Positions 1 to 8,602 of a stretch of 64,000 nucleotides of DNA are shown in pieces (position 1 is the stretch's first letter; each line of letters begins with the position of its first letter). Made by a program: the position numbers and the translations under genes. Source of the stretch: Halarchaeum grantii (lineage in GTDB: Archaea > Halobacteriota > Halobacteria > Halobacteriales > Halobacteriaceae); NCBI RefSeq assembly GCF_014647455.2, contig NZ_BMPF01000001.1, forward strand, positions 558,001 through 622,000. Reading direction: 5' to 3'. A model generated the notes under the pieces. That model had not been told where the DNA came from. It made no database searches and worked only from the letters and a program-made list of their open reading frames with translations.

Positions 1-150
1 GAGCGTCCCGGCGCGGTGATGGGCCCGAAGACCGTCCCGCGACGGGTGAACTGGCTCCTCGAGAACGGCCACGAGGCGGCGGTGGAGCGAGCGCACGTCG
101 AGAGCCCCGACGCCGTCTACGGGATCGACACCGTCGGGACGCTCGAGTAG
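1..150 (+). CDS. C-terminal end of an unidentified protein (partial)
   Basis: The window opens inside a reading frame that runs 49 codons to a TAG at 148-150. The visible residues (a basic patch PKTVPRR, then NWLLENG, ending VYGIDTVGTLE) look like a folded C-terminus, and codon use is haloarchaeal (G/C in third positions). The 5' part lies outside the window and I do not recognise the family. It is followed by 86 nt and then the DUF2150 gene on the same strand, which appears to have its own promoter, so no operon link is implied. Confidence 0.5.
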   Translation, partial: ERPGAVMGPKTVPRRVNWLLENGHEAAVERAHVESPDAVYGIDTVGTLE

Positions 151-236
151 CACGCCGATGAATCGGGGCGTGCGTGCGCCTCGCAGGCGCCGGCGGATAG
201 GAAAGGCATTTGTCCCGCGCTCCGGTCGTATGGGGT

Positions 237-818
237 ATGAGTGATATCGAGGAGGAGTTCTACTCCGATGAGCGCTGGCAGAACTGGCTCGACAGGCTCC
301 GCGACGAGGAACTCGACCCCGAGGACGAGGACTCCGCGCGCCTCCTGTACAACCTGCAGGACGACGTCGCGATCGCGGTCGCGAAGATCGTCTCCGCCCA
401 CCAGAGCGACGAGCTCGAGGAGGAGGAGGCGCTCGACGAACTCGCGTCCATCCGCGAGGTCGTCCTCGCCGAGCCCGAGTTCGACGACCAGGACAAGAAG
501 ATGCTCGTCGAGGGCGTCCAGACGAGCCTCGTCGCGGTCTTCTACTCCGCCGACGTCTACATCTCGAACGGGCCTGCGGAGGACGCGAGCGTCCAAGAGT
601 ACGTCGAGGCGGCGGCCTCGGCCGAGCGCGAGGAGGAGTTCGACCGCGCGCTCGAACTCGCGGCGTGCGCCGGCTCGCAGCTCTTCGACGGCGCCGAGAT
701 CGACCTCGGAATCACCGAAGAGCTCGAGTACGGCCCGCTGACCGACTGGCTGAGCGGCCTCGACAGCCTCCAGAGCGCGCTCGCCGACCCGGAAGTCATC
801 GAAGACGACGAGGAGTAA
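237..818 (+). CDS. DUF2150 family protein
   Basis: A 193-residue, very acidic soluble protein that I recognise as the haloarchaeal DUF2150 family. The N-terminus is MSDIEEEFYSDERWQNWLDR, and the body is predicted alpha-helical with many Glu/Asp residues. There is no signal peptide or membrane segment. I chose the ATG at 237, not an in-frame GTG-type start at 210, because an AT-rich element near 207-213 lies about 27 nt upstream, where a TATA box for a leaderless transcript would sit. The biochemical role of the family is not known to me, and its neighbours give no clear hint. Confidence 0.85.
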   Translation: MSDIEEEFYSDERWQNWLDRLRDEELDPEDEDSARLLYNLQDDVAIAVAKIVSAHQSDELEEEEALDELASIREVVLAEPEFDDQDKKMLVEGVQTSLVAVFYSADVYISNGPAEDASVQEYVEAAASAEREEEFDRALELAACAGSQLFDGAEIDLGITEELEYGPLTDWLSGLDSLQSALADPEVIEDDEE

Positions 819-873
819 CGCCGCGTGTGCCGGCCATCGGTTTTAGGAGAGTGGCGGGGGTCGTCTGCGAACG

Positions 874-2511
874 ATGAGGGACAGGAGGGCCGTCGCCGGC
901 GTCGTCGGAGCCGTCTTACTCTTCGGTATCCTCGTTATCTCGCTCTCGATCTATCAGGCGCAGGTCGTGCCCGCTGAGAACGAGCAACTCGAGTTCCAGC
1001 ACAACGAGCGCATCCACGACCAGTTGACGGACGTCCGAAACGCCGTCCTGCGGACGGCCGGGTCGGGGAACTCCCAGCCGGTCTCGGTGTCGCTCGGACT
1101 GCGTTATCCGACGCGCGTCGCGGCGGTGAACCCACCGCCGGTCACCGGAACCCTTCGCACCGACTCGTTCGCGTCGAACGTCACGATACGGAACGTCGAG
1201 GCGACGAACGCCGAAACCGCCGACTACGTCTCCGGCACGCTCTCTTACTCGACGTCGCGACTCGTCTACAGCGGCGACTACCACGAGTATCGGAACGCGC
1301 CGCGAACGGTCTACGAGAACGGCGTCCTCTACAACCAGTTCGACAACGGCGCGAACCTGACGCTGACCGGGCAGTCGATGCTGTCGGGGAACCGCCTGAC
1401 GCTCGTGACGCTCGCGGGCGACTACGAGGAGTCCGGCATCAGGTCGGCGTCCGTCGACCCGCACCCGTCGAGCGCGCCCTATCACGAGGTGACGGTGACG
1501 AACGAGAGCAACGGGCCGCTCGTCCTCTCGCTCCCGACGACGCTCCCGGACTCGACGTGGGAGGACCTCCTCGCCGAGCAGATATCGAGCGGACGCGTGC
1601 TCGACGTCACCCCCGGCGACAACGGCACCGTCGACGTCCGCCTCGAACCCGGCACGTACGTCCTCCAGCTCTCGCGCGTCGGCGTCGGCTCGGGGGTCGA
1701 GGACCCCGGCCCGCACTACCTCGTGCGGGACGGCGGCGACGGCGCGACCCTGAACCCCGGCGAGTCGCACACCCTCGACGTCGCGGTCCGCGACCGATTC
1801 AACAACCCGTTCGCGGGCCAGACGGTGAACGCGACGGTGACACGCGGGCCGGGGTCCGTCTCGGGGCCGGCCACGACCGGATCGGACGGTGGCGCGTCGT
1901 TCACCTACACCGCGCCGGGAACGGTCAGCGGGAGCGAGGCCGTCGGTGTGACCGTCTGGTTCGGCGCGTCGAACGCGAGCGCGGCCGGCACGCTCGAGCG
2001 GACGACGTTCGACCTCACCGTCACGTCGGGTGGCAGTAGTGGAGGCGGTGGCGGAAACAGCGACCGACAGGTGACGCTGGTGCGTGGGTCCGAAGGAACG
2101 TTCTGGAACGGCATCCAGTTCGACGTCCGAAACACGGGGAGCGGGCCCGTGGACGTCACGGCGGTCCGCGTCGAGAACACCACCAACTCGAAGGTCGACG
2201 GCATCTGGGAGAGCCAAACGGGGTCGTACGCTCGGGGCCAGCACGAGGTGTATATCGACGCAGCGGAGCAGGGCGTCCTCGAGATGGACGGAACCCCGTA
2301 TTCCGAGGATTCCGGGACCGAGCTCCCGATCGGAAGCAGGGAGCCCATGACCGAGGACGCGACACTGAACGGCCAGACGAACGCGACGGTCTACATTGGC
2401 GCGTTCTGGCAAAACAAGAACCAGCGGGCCAACATGCGTGGTGAGACGGTCTACGTCACGCTCTACGTCGACGGCTCGCCGAACACCTACGAGATCACGA
2501 TTCCGAACTAG
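874..2511 (+). CDS. secreted, type IV pilin-like surface protein with Ig-like region
   Basis: A 545-residue protein. It begins with two arginines (RDRRAVAG) followed by a single hydrophobic stretch at residues 7-30. This resembles archaeal prepilin-type N-termini, in which a peptidase cuts before the hydrophobic domain. The rest is an extracellular beta-rich region with many Asn-X-Ser/Thr sequons. A bacterial Ig (Big-1)-like segment lies at about residues 300-375 (NPFAGQTVNATVTRGPGSV and following). A Gly/Ser linker at about residues 383-395 precedes a C-terminal beta domain. It is probably a membrane-anchored surface protein. A TATA-like GTTTTAGG near 840-848 lies about 30 nt before the ATG. 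The exact role is unknown. Confidence 0.7.
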   Translation: MRDRRAVAGVVGAVLLFGILVISLSIYQAQVVPAENEQLEFQHNERIHDQLTDVRNAVLRTAGSGNSQPVSVSLGLRYPTRVAAVNPPPVTGTLRTDSFASNVTIRNVEATNAETADYVSGTLSYSTSRLVYSGDYHEYRNAPRTVYENGVLYNQFDNGANLTLTGQSMLSGNRLTLVTLAGDYEESGIRSASVDPHPSSAPYHEVTVTNESNGPLVLSLPTTLPDSTWEDLLAEQISSGRVLDVTPGDNGTVDVRLEPGTYVLQLSRVGVGSGVEDPGPHYLVRDGGDGATLNPGESHTLDVAVRDRFNNPFAGQTVNATVTRGPGSVSGPATTGSDGGASFTYTAPGTVSGSEAVGVTVWFGASNASAAGTLERTTFDLTVTSGGSSGGGGGNSDRQVTLVRGSEGTFWNGIQFDVRNTGSGPVDVTAVRVENTTNSKVDGIWESQTGSYARGQHEVYIDAAEQGVLEMDGTPYSEDSGTELPIGSREPMTEDATLNGQTNATVYIGAFWQNKNQRANMRGETVYVTLYVDGSPNTYEITIPN

Positions 2512-2579
2512 CCGGCGTTCGTCAGCCGTCGAATCGGCTCATCGACAAACCCATATGCGCGTTTCGTGAAGGAGACGGC

Positions 2580-3917
2580 ATGACAGCCGTCGGTATCGAC
2601 GCGGTCGAGATCTGGACCGGAAAGCTCGCGCTCGACCTCGCCGAGACGTTCGCCCCGCGGAAGGGCGACGACCCCGAGAAGTACACGAAGGGCCTCGGCC
2701 TCTACGAGAGTTCGTTCCCCGACGCCTACGAGGACATCGTGACGATGGGCGCGAACGCCGCCTATCGCCTGATGGAGCGGAAGGACCTCGACCCGGAGGA
2801 CGTCGGCCGCATCGACGTCGCGACGGAGTCCGCCTTCGACAACTCGAAGCCCGTCTCCACCTACATCGCGGGCTGTCTCGAGGAGGTCTACGACGACGAC
2901 TTCCACCACGCGAACAAGGGCGAGCGGAAGTTCGCCTGCATCGCTGGGACGCAGAGCCTCGACGACGCCTGCAACTGGATCCGCGCCGGCCGCAATCGGG
3001 GCCGGGGCGCGCTCGTCATCGCGAGCGACACGGCGCTCTACGCGCGCGGTGACGCCGGCGAGGCGACGCAGGGCGCGGGCGCGGTGGCGATGTGGGTGAC
3101 GGAGGACCCGAGTCTCGTCGAGCTCTCGACGGAGCAGGGCTACGGGAGCGCGGACGAGACGGACTTCCTGAAGCCAAACCAGCAGTTCCCGAGCGTGGAC
3201 GGCAAGCGCTCCATTCAGGTGTATCTCGCGCGGATGCGCGAGGCGCTCGTGGACTTCGAGAGCGTCGCGGGCAAAGTCGGTCCCGAGGACTACGCGTACG
3301 CGCCGTTCCACACGCCCTACCCGGGGATGGTCCGGAAGGCCGCGCTCCTCGCCTACCGGCACACGATCCGGGGCACCGAGGTCGAGGACGCGCTCGCGGA
3401 CGAGATCGGCCGCCAGCCCCGCCGTGCGGACTTCGCGGACGAGGAGGCGTTCGACGCGGCGATCCGCGACTACATGGACGACCTGAAGGAGCAACCCGCG
3501 TACCACGAGTGGTACGACACCCACATCGAGCCGACGCTCGCGGTGAGCGAGCGCGTCGGTAACTGGTACACGGGCTCCGTCCACCTCGCGCGGATGGCGG
3601 CGCTGTACCACGCGGCCGAGGCCGACCGCGACCTCGCGGGCGAGAAACTGCTCGTCGGCTCCTACGGCTCCGGCGCGCAGGCGGAGATCCACGCGGAGAC
3701 CGTTCAGGACGGGTGGCGCGAGGAGCTCGACGCGCTCTCGATCTTCGACCGAATCGCGGAGCGCTACGACCTCTCCTTCGAGGAGTACGAGCAGGTTCAC
3801 GACCGGCACAACCACGAGAAGCAGTCCGAGCTCGAGCCGTTCACGACGCCCGAGGACGAGTTCGTCTTCGACGGCTGGGGGCCGATGAACGAGCGGAAGT
3901 ACCGGTACGTGGAGTAG
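2580..3917 (+). CDS. hmgB: hydroxymethylglutaryl-CoA synthase
   Basis: Condenses acetyl-CoA with acetoacetyl-CoA to give HMG-CoA, the first committed substrate of the mevalonate route to archaeal isoprenoid lipids. The 445-residue protein has the thiolase-fold layout of the family. The catalytic residues can be placed: Glu83 in ATESAFD, the acyl-carrying Cys120 in FACIAGTQSL, and His244 in APFHTPYPGM. Length is close to other archaeal and bacterial HMGS proteins. A CATATG-type AT-rich element near 2551-2558 and a GGAG eight bases before the start support the ATG at 2580. It is transcribed alone; the next gene is convergent. Confidence 0.95.
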   Translation: MTAVGIDAVEIWTGKLALDLAETFAPRKGDDPEKYTKGLGLYESSFPDAYEDIVTMGANAAYRLMERKDLDPEDVGRIDVATESAFDNSKPVSTYIAGCLEEVYDDDFHHANKGERKFACIAGTQSLDDACNWIRAGRNRGRGALVIASDTALYARGDAGEATQGAGAVAMWVTEDPSLVELSTEQGYGSADETDFLKPNQQFPSVDGKRSIQVYLARMREALVDFESVAGKVGPEDYAYAPFHTPYPGMVRKAALLAYRHTIRGTEVEDALADEIGRQPRRADFADEEAFDAAIRDYMDDLKEQPAYHEWYDTHIEPTLAVSERVGNWYTGSVHLARMAALYHAAEADRDLAGEKLLVGSYGSGAQAEIHAETVQDGWREELDALSIFDRIAERYDLSFEEYEQVHDRHNHEKQSELEPFTTPEDEFVFDGWGPMNERKYRYVE

Positions 3918-4035
3918 GTGGGGTCGACCGGCGGGTGGGCCCGCCACACGCCGAGCGGGGCGCACGCGACCCGCGGGTTGGCGACGGTGCGGAACGACTA
4001 GTCCGGAGCGCCGGGCGCGTTTTCGCGCGAGCGGA

Positions 4036-4746
4036 TTATTCTGCGAGCGCTTGGAGCGCGGCGAGCATCTCGTCGATGGGCGTGTTGCAGATGGCGAGCG
4101 AGAAGCCGTCGCGCTGGGCGAGCGCGGGGGCGTGCTCCCAGAGGTCCTCCTCCTCGAGACCGTGGAGGAGGACGGCGTTCGGCGTGGGGTTGACGACGCG
4201 GAGCGCGACGAGCGGGGACTCACCGCGGGAAACCCCGGTGAAGCCGAGGACGCGGTTCGTGGACTGGCCGTAGAGGCGGTAGAACTCGTCGCTGGAGAGG
4301 CGGGAGATGGCGCGGATGCTGTCGATGATGGTGTGGCCGCTGACGCGGTCGCGGTCGCCCTCGACGACTTCGGTGGCGTCGATGGCGTCGTAGACGTCCT
4401 GGAGGGGGACGGCGGTCGGGTACTCGCGGAGGTCGAGGACGATGTCGCTCTCGAAGCCCGCGGAGAGGACGCGGGCGTACTGCCGGATGCGGTCGCCGCC
4501 GCGGCGCTCGTCGATGTCGAGGAGGCCGGTGACGAGTCGGGAGACGAGGCCGATGCCGGGGCTCTCGCGGCGGCCGCTCTCGTAGTCGGAGATGACCGAG
4601 GAGGAGACGTCGAGTTGGTCGGCGAGCTCGGTCTGCGAGACGTCGAAGTCGGTGCGCCACTTGCGGAGGGTGGCGCCGGGGTCGTCGCTGAGCGTGATCT
4701 CGCCGGCGATGCGTTCGGCGAGGCCGGCGCGCGCGTCCGAGTCCAT
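4036..4746 (-). CDS. XRE-type helix-turn-helix transcriptional regulator (COG1709-like)
   Basis: A 236-residue cytoplasmic regulator. Residues about 26-70 form an XRE/Cro-like helix-turn-helix (LRKWRTDFDVSQTELADQL, then SSSVISDYESGRR). The C-terminal part is a conserved alpha/beta region found in archaeal COG1709 regulators (for example LDLREYPTAVPLQDVYDAID). Its ligand is unknown. The second Met of the frame (4746, MDSDARAG) is preferred because the first would add only four residues (MGVG). It lies convergent to hmgB, with 118 nt between the two stop codons. No target operator could be identified from the sequence. Confidence 0.8.
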   Translation of the reverse strand: MDSDARAGLAERIAGEITLSDDPGATLRKWRTDFDVSQTELADQLDVSSSVISDYESGRRESPGIGLVSRLVTGLLDIDERRGGDRIRQYARVLSAGFESDIVLDLREYPTAVPLQDVYDAIDATEVVEGDRDRVSGHTIIDSIRAISRLSSDEFYRLYGQSTNRVLGFTGVSRGESPLVALRVVNPTPNAVLLHGLEEEDLWEHAPALAQRDGFSLAICNTPIDEMLAALQALAE

Positions 4747-4833
4747 ACCCACCCCCATCCGCCGCGGGGCCTAAGGCGTATCGAAGCCCCGAGGTCGGGG
4801 AGCCGTCGCGTGCGGACGCGGTGCGAGTGGCGG

Positions 4834-5403
4834 TCAGTCGCCCGTGGCGGCGGCGACTGCGCCACCAACGGCGCCGAAGACGACGGGGTAGACGACGCCG
4901 GCGAGGACGATACCGGTGACGAGGTCGGGCCCGAGCCAGTTGCTCTCGGCGGTGATGCGGAAGGCGAAGACGCCGACCCACGCGGGGATGGCGTAGCCGA
5001 GCGAGAGGACGGTCCCGCAGAGCGCGCCCTCGGTGGGGTCGACGAGGCTCACGGAGCGCACGAGGAGGTAGCCTCCGACGAGGAGGAAGAGCGGCGGGAG
5101 GACGTAGAGCAACTGGGGGGCGTTCCCGCTCGCGATGAGGTTCGTCGCCGTCCGCCCGCCGCCGAGCGACGGGTAGGTGAAGGAGACGAAGTGGGCGTTG
5201 TAGAAGAGCCAGCCGACGGCCTGCCACGCGGGGATGGCCTGCCCGCCGAGGAACTGGATGACGGCGTTCAGCCCGGCGAGCTGCTCACGCACCCGGTTGG
5301 CCTGCCAGAGGTAGACGACGAGATATTGGAGGACGTAGGCGGCGATACCGACGACGGCGGCGGGGACCCAGGGGACGTCGCGGCCCGTACTCGATTCGGA
5401 CAT
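4834..5403 (-). CDS. haloarchaeal integral membrane protein, unknown function
   Basis: A 189-residue membrane protein with about five hydrophobic segments: roughly residues 11-33, 45-70, 95-120, 125-150 and 160-185. There are no recognisable catalytic motifs. I chose the start at 5403 (MSESSTGRD), because the upstream extension of the frame has Cys/Arg-rich non-coding character. It is divergent from the Tat-exported protein at 5503 (99 nt apart) and follows the HTH regulator gene in the same direction. The family is widespread in haloarchaea as a hypothetical transporter-like protein, but nothing here identifies a substrate. Confidence 0.7.
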   Translation of the reverse strand: MSESSTGRDVPWVPAAVVGIAAYVLQYLVVYLWQANRVREQLAGLNAVIQFLGGQAIPAWQAVGWLFYNAHFVSFTYPSLGGGRTATNLIASGNAPQLLYVLPPLFLLVGGYLLVRSVSLVDPTEGALCGTVLSLGYAIPAWVGVFAFRITAESNWLGPDLVTGIVLAGVVYPVVFGAVGGAVAAATGD

Positions 5404-5502
5404 ATGGGTCCGGTTCGCGTGTCGGGTGCAAATCGCTTGTGGCGGCACGCGGGACGAGCGGCCACCATCCTGAAACGCCACGCCGCACATCTCTCGGGGA
5501 CG

Positions 5503-6507
5503 ATGCCCGAACTCTCACGTCGCGACGTTCTGCGGACCGTCGGTGTCGGCCTCGCGGCCGGTACCGCGAGCGCGGGTAGTGTGAGCGCCGACGGCGGGTG
5601 GCACGCCGTCGCGTCCCCGACCGATAGCGACCTCGCGGACGTCGCACACACCGCGAGCGGGGCCTACGCCGTCGGCGGCGGCGGTGTCGTCCTCGAGCGT
5701 CGCGGGAGCGGGACGGACGACGGCGCGGAGTGGCACACCCTGACGACAACCGGGCCGGACGGAAACGGCTCCAACCTCCACGCGTGCGCCCCGACCGCCG
5801 ACGGCGTGCGCCTCTGGGTCGCGGGCGCGAGCGGCGCGCTCGCCGAACTCGACGTGGAGACGAACACGGTCGCGTCACATAGCGCCCCCGACGACGTGAC
5901 CGACCAGTTCACGAGCCTCGTCGTCGCCGGGTCGGGCGACGACGCGACCGTGTTCGTCGCCGACAGCTCCGGGCACGTCCACGTCTCGACGGGGACGGAG
6001 CGCAGCGAACCGGGTGAGCGAACGTGGACGCACGCGACGCCCGGGAGCGGGGCGGCGATCCGCGCGCTCGCACGCGGCGACGGCGGCCGCGTCGTCGCGG
6101 TCGACGCGAACGGCGACGTCTTCGCACGGGGGAGTGAGGGGGCGTGGGCGCGCATCGGTATCGAGGACGCCGACGCCGGCCTCTACGACGCCACGGTCGT
6201 CGGCGGGCGGGCCCGCGTCGCCGGTGGGACGCTCTACCGTGAGGGCGACGACGCGTGGGACGCCACCGACCCGACCGAGCGGACGCTCTACGACATCGCG
6301 ATGGGGTCCTGTGGGTGCATCCACGCCGTCGGCGCGAGCGGCACGGTACTGCATCGCCCCGGCCACGACCTCCCCGGTGGCGTGACCGTCGCGCGGTGGC
6401 TCGGCCTCTGGGAGGAGACGCATCCCGTCGAGGCGGACTTGCGGGGCGTCACGCTCGGCGACCCGCACGTCGCGGTCGGCGCGAGCGGCACCGTCGTCGA
6501 GGCGTGA
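5503..6507 (+). CDS. Tat-exported propeller-like protein
   Basis: A 334-residue protein whose N-terminus is a twin-arginine signal (SRRDVLRTVGVGLAAGTASA, residues 5-24), with probable cleavage after a GSVSA-type site. The mature part has repeated short blocks of the form GG-VVLERRGSG, ASGALAELD, GDVFARGSE and ASGTVLHRP, spaced about 40-60 residues apart. This is typical of beta-propeller blades of the YCF48/photosystem-assembly-factor-like or sialidase-like class. No enzyme motif is evident. It is probably exported folded and may bind a partner at the cell surface. The start at 5503 is set by the Tat signal; the open frame extends far upstream only as a shadow. Confidence 0.7.
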   Translation: MPELSRRDVLRTVGVGLAAGTASAGSVSADGGWHAVASPTDSDLADVAHTASGAYAVGGGGVVLERRGSGTDDGAEWHTLTTTGPDGNGSNLHACAPTADGVRLWVAGASGALAELDVETNTVASHSAPDDVTDQFTSLVVAGSGDDATVFVADSSGHVHVSTGTERSEPGERTWTHATPGSGAAIRALARGDGGRVVAVDANGDVFARGSEGAWARIGIEDADAGLYDATVVGGRARVAGGTLYREGDDAWDATDPTERTLYDIAMGSCGCIHAVGASGTVLHRPGHDLPGGVTVARWLGLWEETHPVEADLRGVTLGDPHVAVGASGTVVEA

Positions 6508-6549
6508 GCGGACCGTATCGTTAACTCGCGTCCCGCCCTAGTGGGGCGT

Positions 6550-7011
6550 ATGGACACCGACCTCGACACGGTCGTCATCGCACTCGGACCGGACGTCAGC
6601 GACGCCGCCGCGGACCGGCTCGTCGAGACCGCGATGCAGGTCGCCGGTCCCACCGACGCGACGGTCGTCCTCGCGTACGTCTTCTCCGGCGAGCAGTTCA
6701 TCGACGCCGCGAAGCGCCTCGGCCATCCGGACGCGAGCCGCGAGGACGTCGACGACGTGCTCGCCGACCACGAGACCGTCGAGCGGCTCGGCGCGACGCT
6801 CGCCGACCACGGCATCACCTACGCCGTGCGCGGCGCCGTCGGGAAGGTCGCCGAGGAAGTCGTCGCCATCGCCGACGACGTCACGGCGGGGCGCGTCATC
6901 GTCTCCGGGCGGCCGCGCTCGCCGACCGGGAAGGCCGTCTTCGGCTCCACCGCCCAGTCCGTCATCCTCGACGCGTCCTGTCCGGTGACGTACGTCGCCG
7001 TCGAGGAGTGA
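6550..7011 (+). CDS. universal stress protein family (UspA)
   Basis: A 153-residue single-domain Usp. The N-terminal strand is DLDTVVIALGPDVS. The C-terminal nucleotide-binding loop is seen as VSGRPRSPTGKAVFGSTAQS followed by VILDASCPVTYVAVEE. This corresponds to the Gly-X2-Gly-X9-Gly-(Ser/Thr) ATP-binding motif in modified form, with a Pro-rich GRPRSPTGK loop. It probably acts as a cytoplasmic stress or nucleotide-sensing protein. A TATA-like GTTAACTC near 6518-6526 lies about 28 nt upstream of the ATG at 6550, so the transcript is probably leaderless. It stands alone between the Tat protein gene and rfcL. Confidence 0.85.
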   Translation: MDTDLDTVVIALGPDVSDAAADRLVETAMQVAGPTDATVVLAYVFSGEQFIDAAKRLGHPDASREDVDDVLADHETVERLGATLADHGITYAVRGAVGKVAEEVVAIADDVTAGRVIVSGRPRSPTGKAVFGSTAQSVILDASCPVTYVAVEE

Positions 7012-7054
7012 CCGAACGGAACCACTAAACGCGTCTCGCGCCTCTCATCCGCTA

Positions 7055-8521
7055 ATGGTTGACTGGACGGAGAAGTACCGCCCGAGCACGCTCTCCGAGG
7101 TTCGCGGGAACAACAAGGCCCGCGACGCCCTGAAGGAGTGGGCGGAGACGTGGGAGGACCACCGCGAGGCGGTCATCGTCCACGGGAGTCCGGGCGTCGG
7201 GAAGACGTCGGCGGCGCACGCGCTCGCGAACGACATGGGCTGGGAGGTCATCGAGTTGAACGCGAGCGACACCCGGACGAAGGACGTCATCGAGCGGGTC
7301 GCGGGCGAGGCGGCGAAGTCGGGGACGCTCGTCGGCGGCTCCGGCGGGCGGAAGCTCGTCGTGATGGACGAGGCGGACAACATCCACGGGAACGCCGACC
7401 GCGGCGGCGCGCGCGCCGTCACGCGCCTCGTGAAGGAGGCGACGCAGCCGATGGTGCTCATCGCGAACGACTACTACGAGATGTCGAACGCCCTCCGGAA
7501 CGCCTGTCAGGAGATCGAGTTCCGCGACGTCTCGAAGCGCAGTATCGTGCCCGTTCTCCGCGACGTCTGCCGGCGCGAGGGCATCGAGTACGAGGACGCC
7601 GCGCTCGACGCGCTCGCGCAGAAGAACTCGGGCGACCTCCGCTCGGCGATCAACGACCTGCAGGCGCTCGCCGAGGAGACCGAGGTCCTCACGGAGGACG
7701 ACATCGTCACCGGGGACCGCGACACCACGGAGGGCATCTTCGACTTCCTCGACGACGTCTTCAAGGAGAAGGGCGCACAGGAGTCGCTCTACGCCGCCTA
7801 CGACGTGGATGAGACGCCGGACGACCTCCTCAACTGGGTGGAGGACAACGTCCCGAAGGACTACGCGGGCGCGGAGTTGGCGGACGCCTACGAGTTCCTC
7901 GCGAACGCCGACAAGTGGCTCGGCCGCGTTCGCGCGACGCAGGACTACTCCTACTGGCGCTACGCGACGGACAACGTCGCCGCCGGCACGGCGGCCGCCC
8001 GGAGCGAGCCGAAGGGCGGGTGGACGCGCTACGGGCCGCCGTCCTTCTGGTCGAAGCTCGGGCGGACGAAGGGCACCAGAAACACCCGCGACTACGTCGC
8101 GCGCAAGATCGCCGAGGCCTCCGGGTGCTCGATGGCGAGCGCGCGCCGCGAGGTGATGCCGTTCCTCGCCGCGATGACGCATCACTGCAAGCCCCGGGCG
8201 CTCACGGTGGCGATGGCCGCGACGTACGACCTCGAGGCCGAGCACGTCGCGTTCGTCACCGGGAGCGGGGAGGACACCAACAAGGTGCAGGACATCGTCG
8301 CCGACGCCGAGGCCGCGAAGGCGGAGGCCGCCGTCGAGCACTCCGGCGGCGCCTTCGAGGGGCAGTCGAGCGTCGACGACGTCGAGGGGGCGGCCGCGAG
8401 CGCCGACGAGGACGAGCAGGACGAGGAGGAGGCGGACGTCTTCGTCGACGAGGAGGAGAGCACCAAGAGCGACGACGCCGAGGACGACGACATGCAGAGC
8501 GGCCTCGACGAGTTCTTCTAG
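7055..8521 (+). CDS. rfcL: replication factor C large subunit (clamp loader)
   Basis: A 488-residue AAA+ ATPase that, with the small subunits, loads the PCNA ring onto primed DNA. Walker A is GSPGVGKT at residues 44-51 and Walker B LVVMDEAD at 101-108. After the AAA+ and collar regions (to about residue 400) comes a long acidic Glu/Asp-rich tail. The protein ends in QSGLDEFF (481-488), a classic PCNA-interacting peptide (Q-x-x-L-x-x-F-F). Length matches haloarchaeal RfcL proteins, and no intein is present. A TATA-like ACTAAAC near 7023-7030 lies about 28 nt before the ATG, consistent with leaderless expression. Confidence 0.97.
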   Translation: MVDWTEKYRPSTLSEVRGNNKARDALKEWAETWEDHREAVIVHGSPGVGKTSAAHALANDMGWEVIELNASDTRTKDVIERVAGEAAKSGTLVGGSGGRKLVVMDEADNIHGNADRGGARAVTRLVKEATQPMVLIANDYYEMSNALRNACQEIEFRDVSKRSIVPVLRDVCRREGIEYEDAALDALAQKNSGDLRSAINDLQALAEETEVLTEDDIVTGDRDTTEGIFDFLDDVFKEKGAQESLYAAYDVDETPDDLLNWVEDNVPKDYAGAELADAYEFLANADKWLGRVRATQDYSYWRYATDNVAAGTAAARSEPKGGWTRYGPPSFWSKLGRTKGTRNTRDYVARKIAEASGCSMASARREVMPFLAAMTHHCKPRALTVAMAATYDLEAEHVAFVTGSGEDTNKVQDIVADAEAAKAEAAVEHSGGAFEGQSSVDDVEGAAASADEDEQDEEEADVFVDEEESTKSDDAEDDDMQSGLDEFF

Positions 8522-8602
8522 GCGAGTCGGCGGTCGTCCCCCCCCGGGCGCCAACTGCTCCCGCCCCTCTGGCTTTAACAGATGGTATGACTACCGTTGG
8601 AT

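Noticed and set aside
2508-4868. 786-codon reverse-strand ORF opposite HMG-CoA synthase
   Set aside because: It is a shadow frame. The forward-strand HMGS has all catalytic residues, while the reverse translation is Arg/Ala/Ser-biased without motifs.
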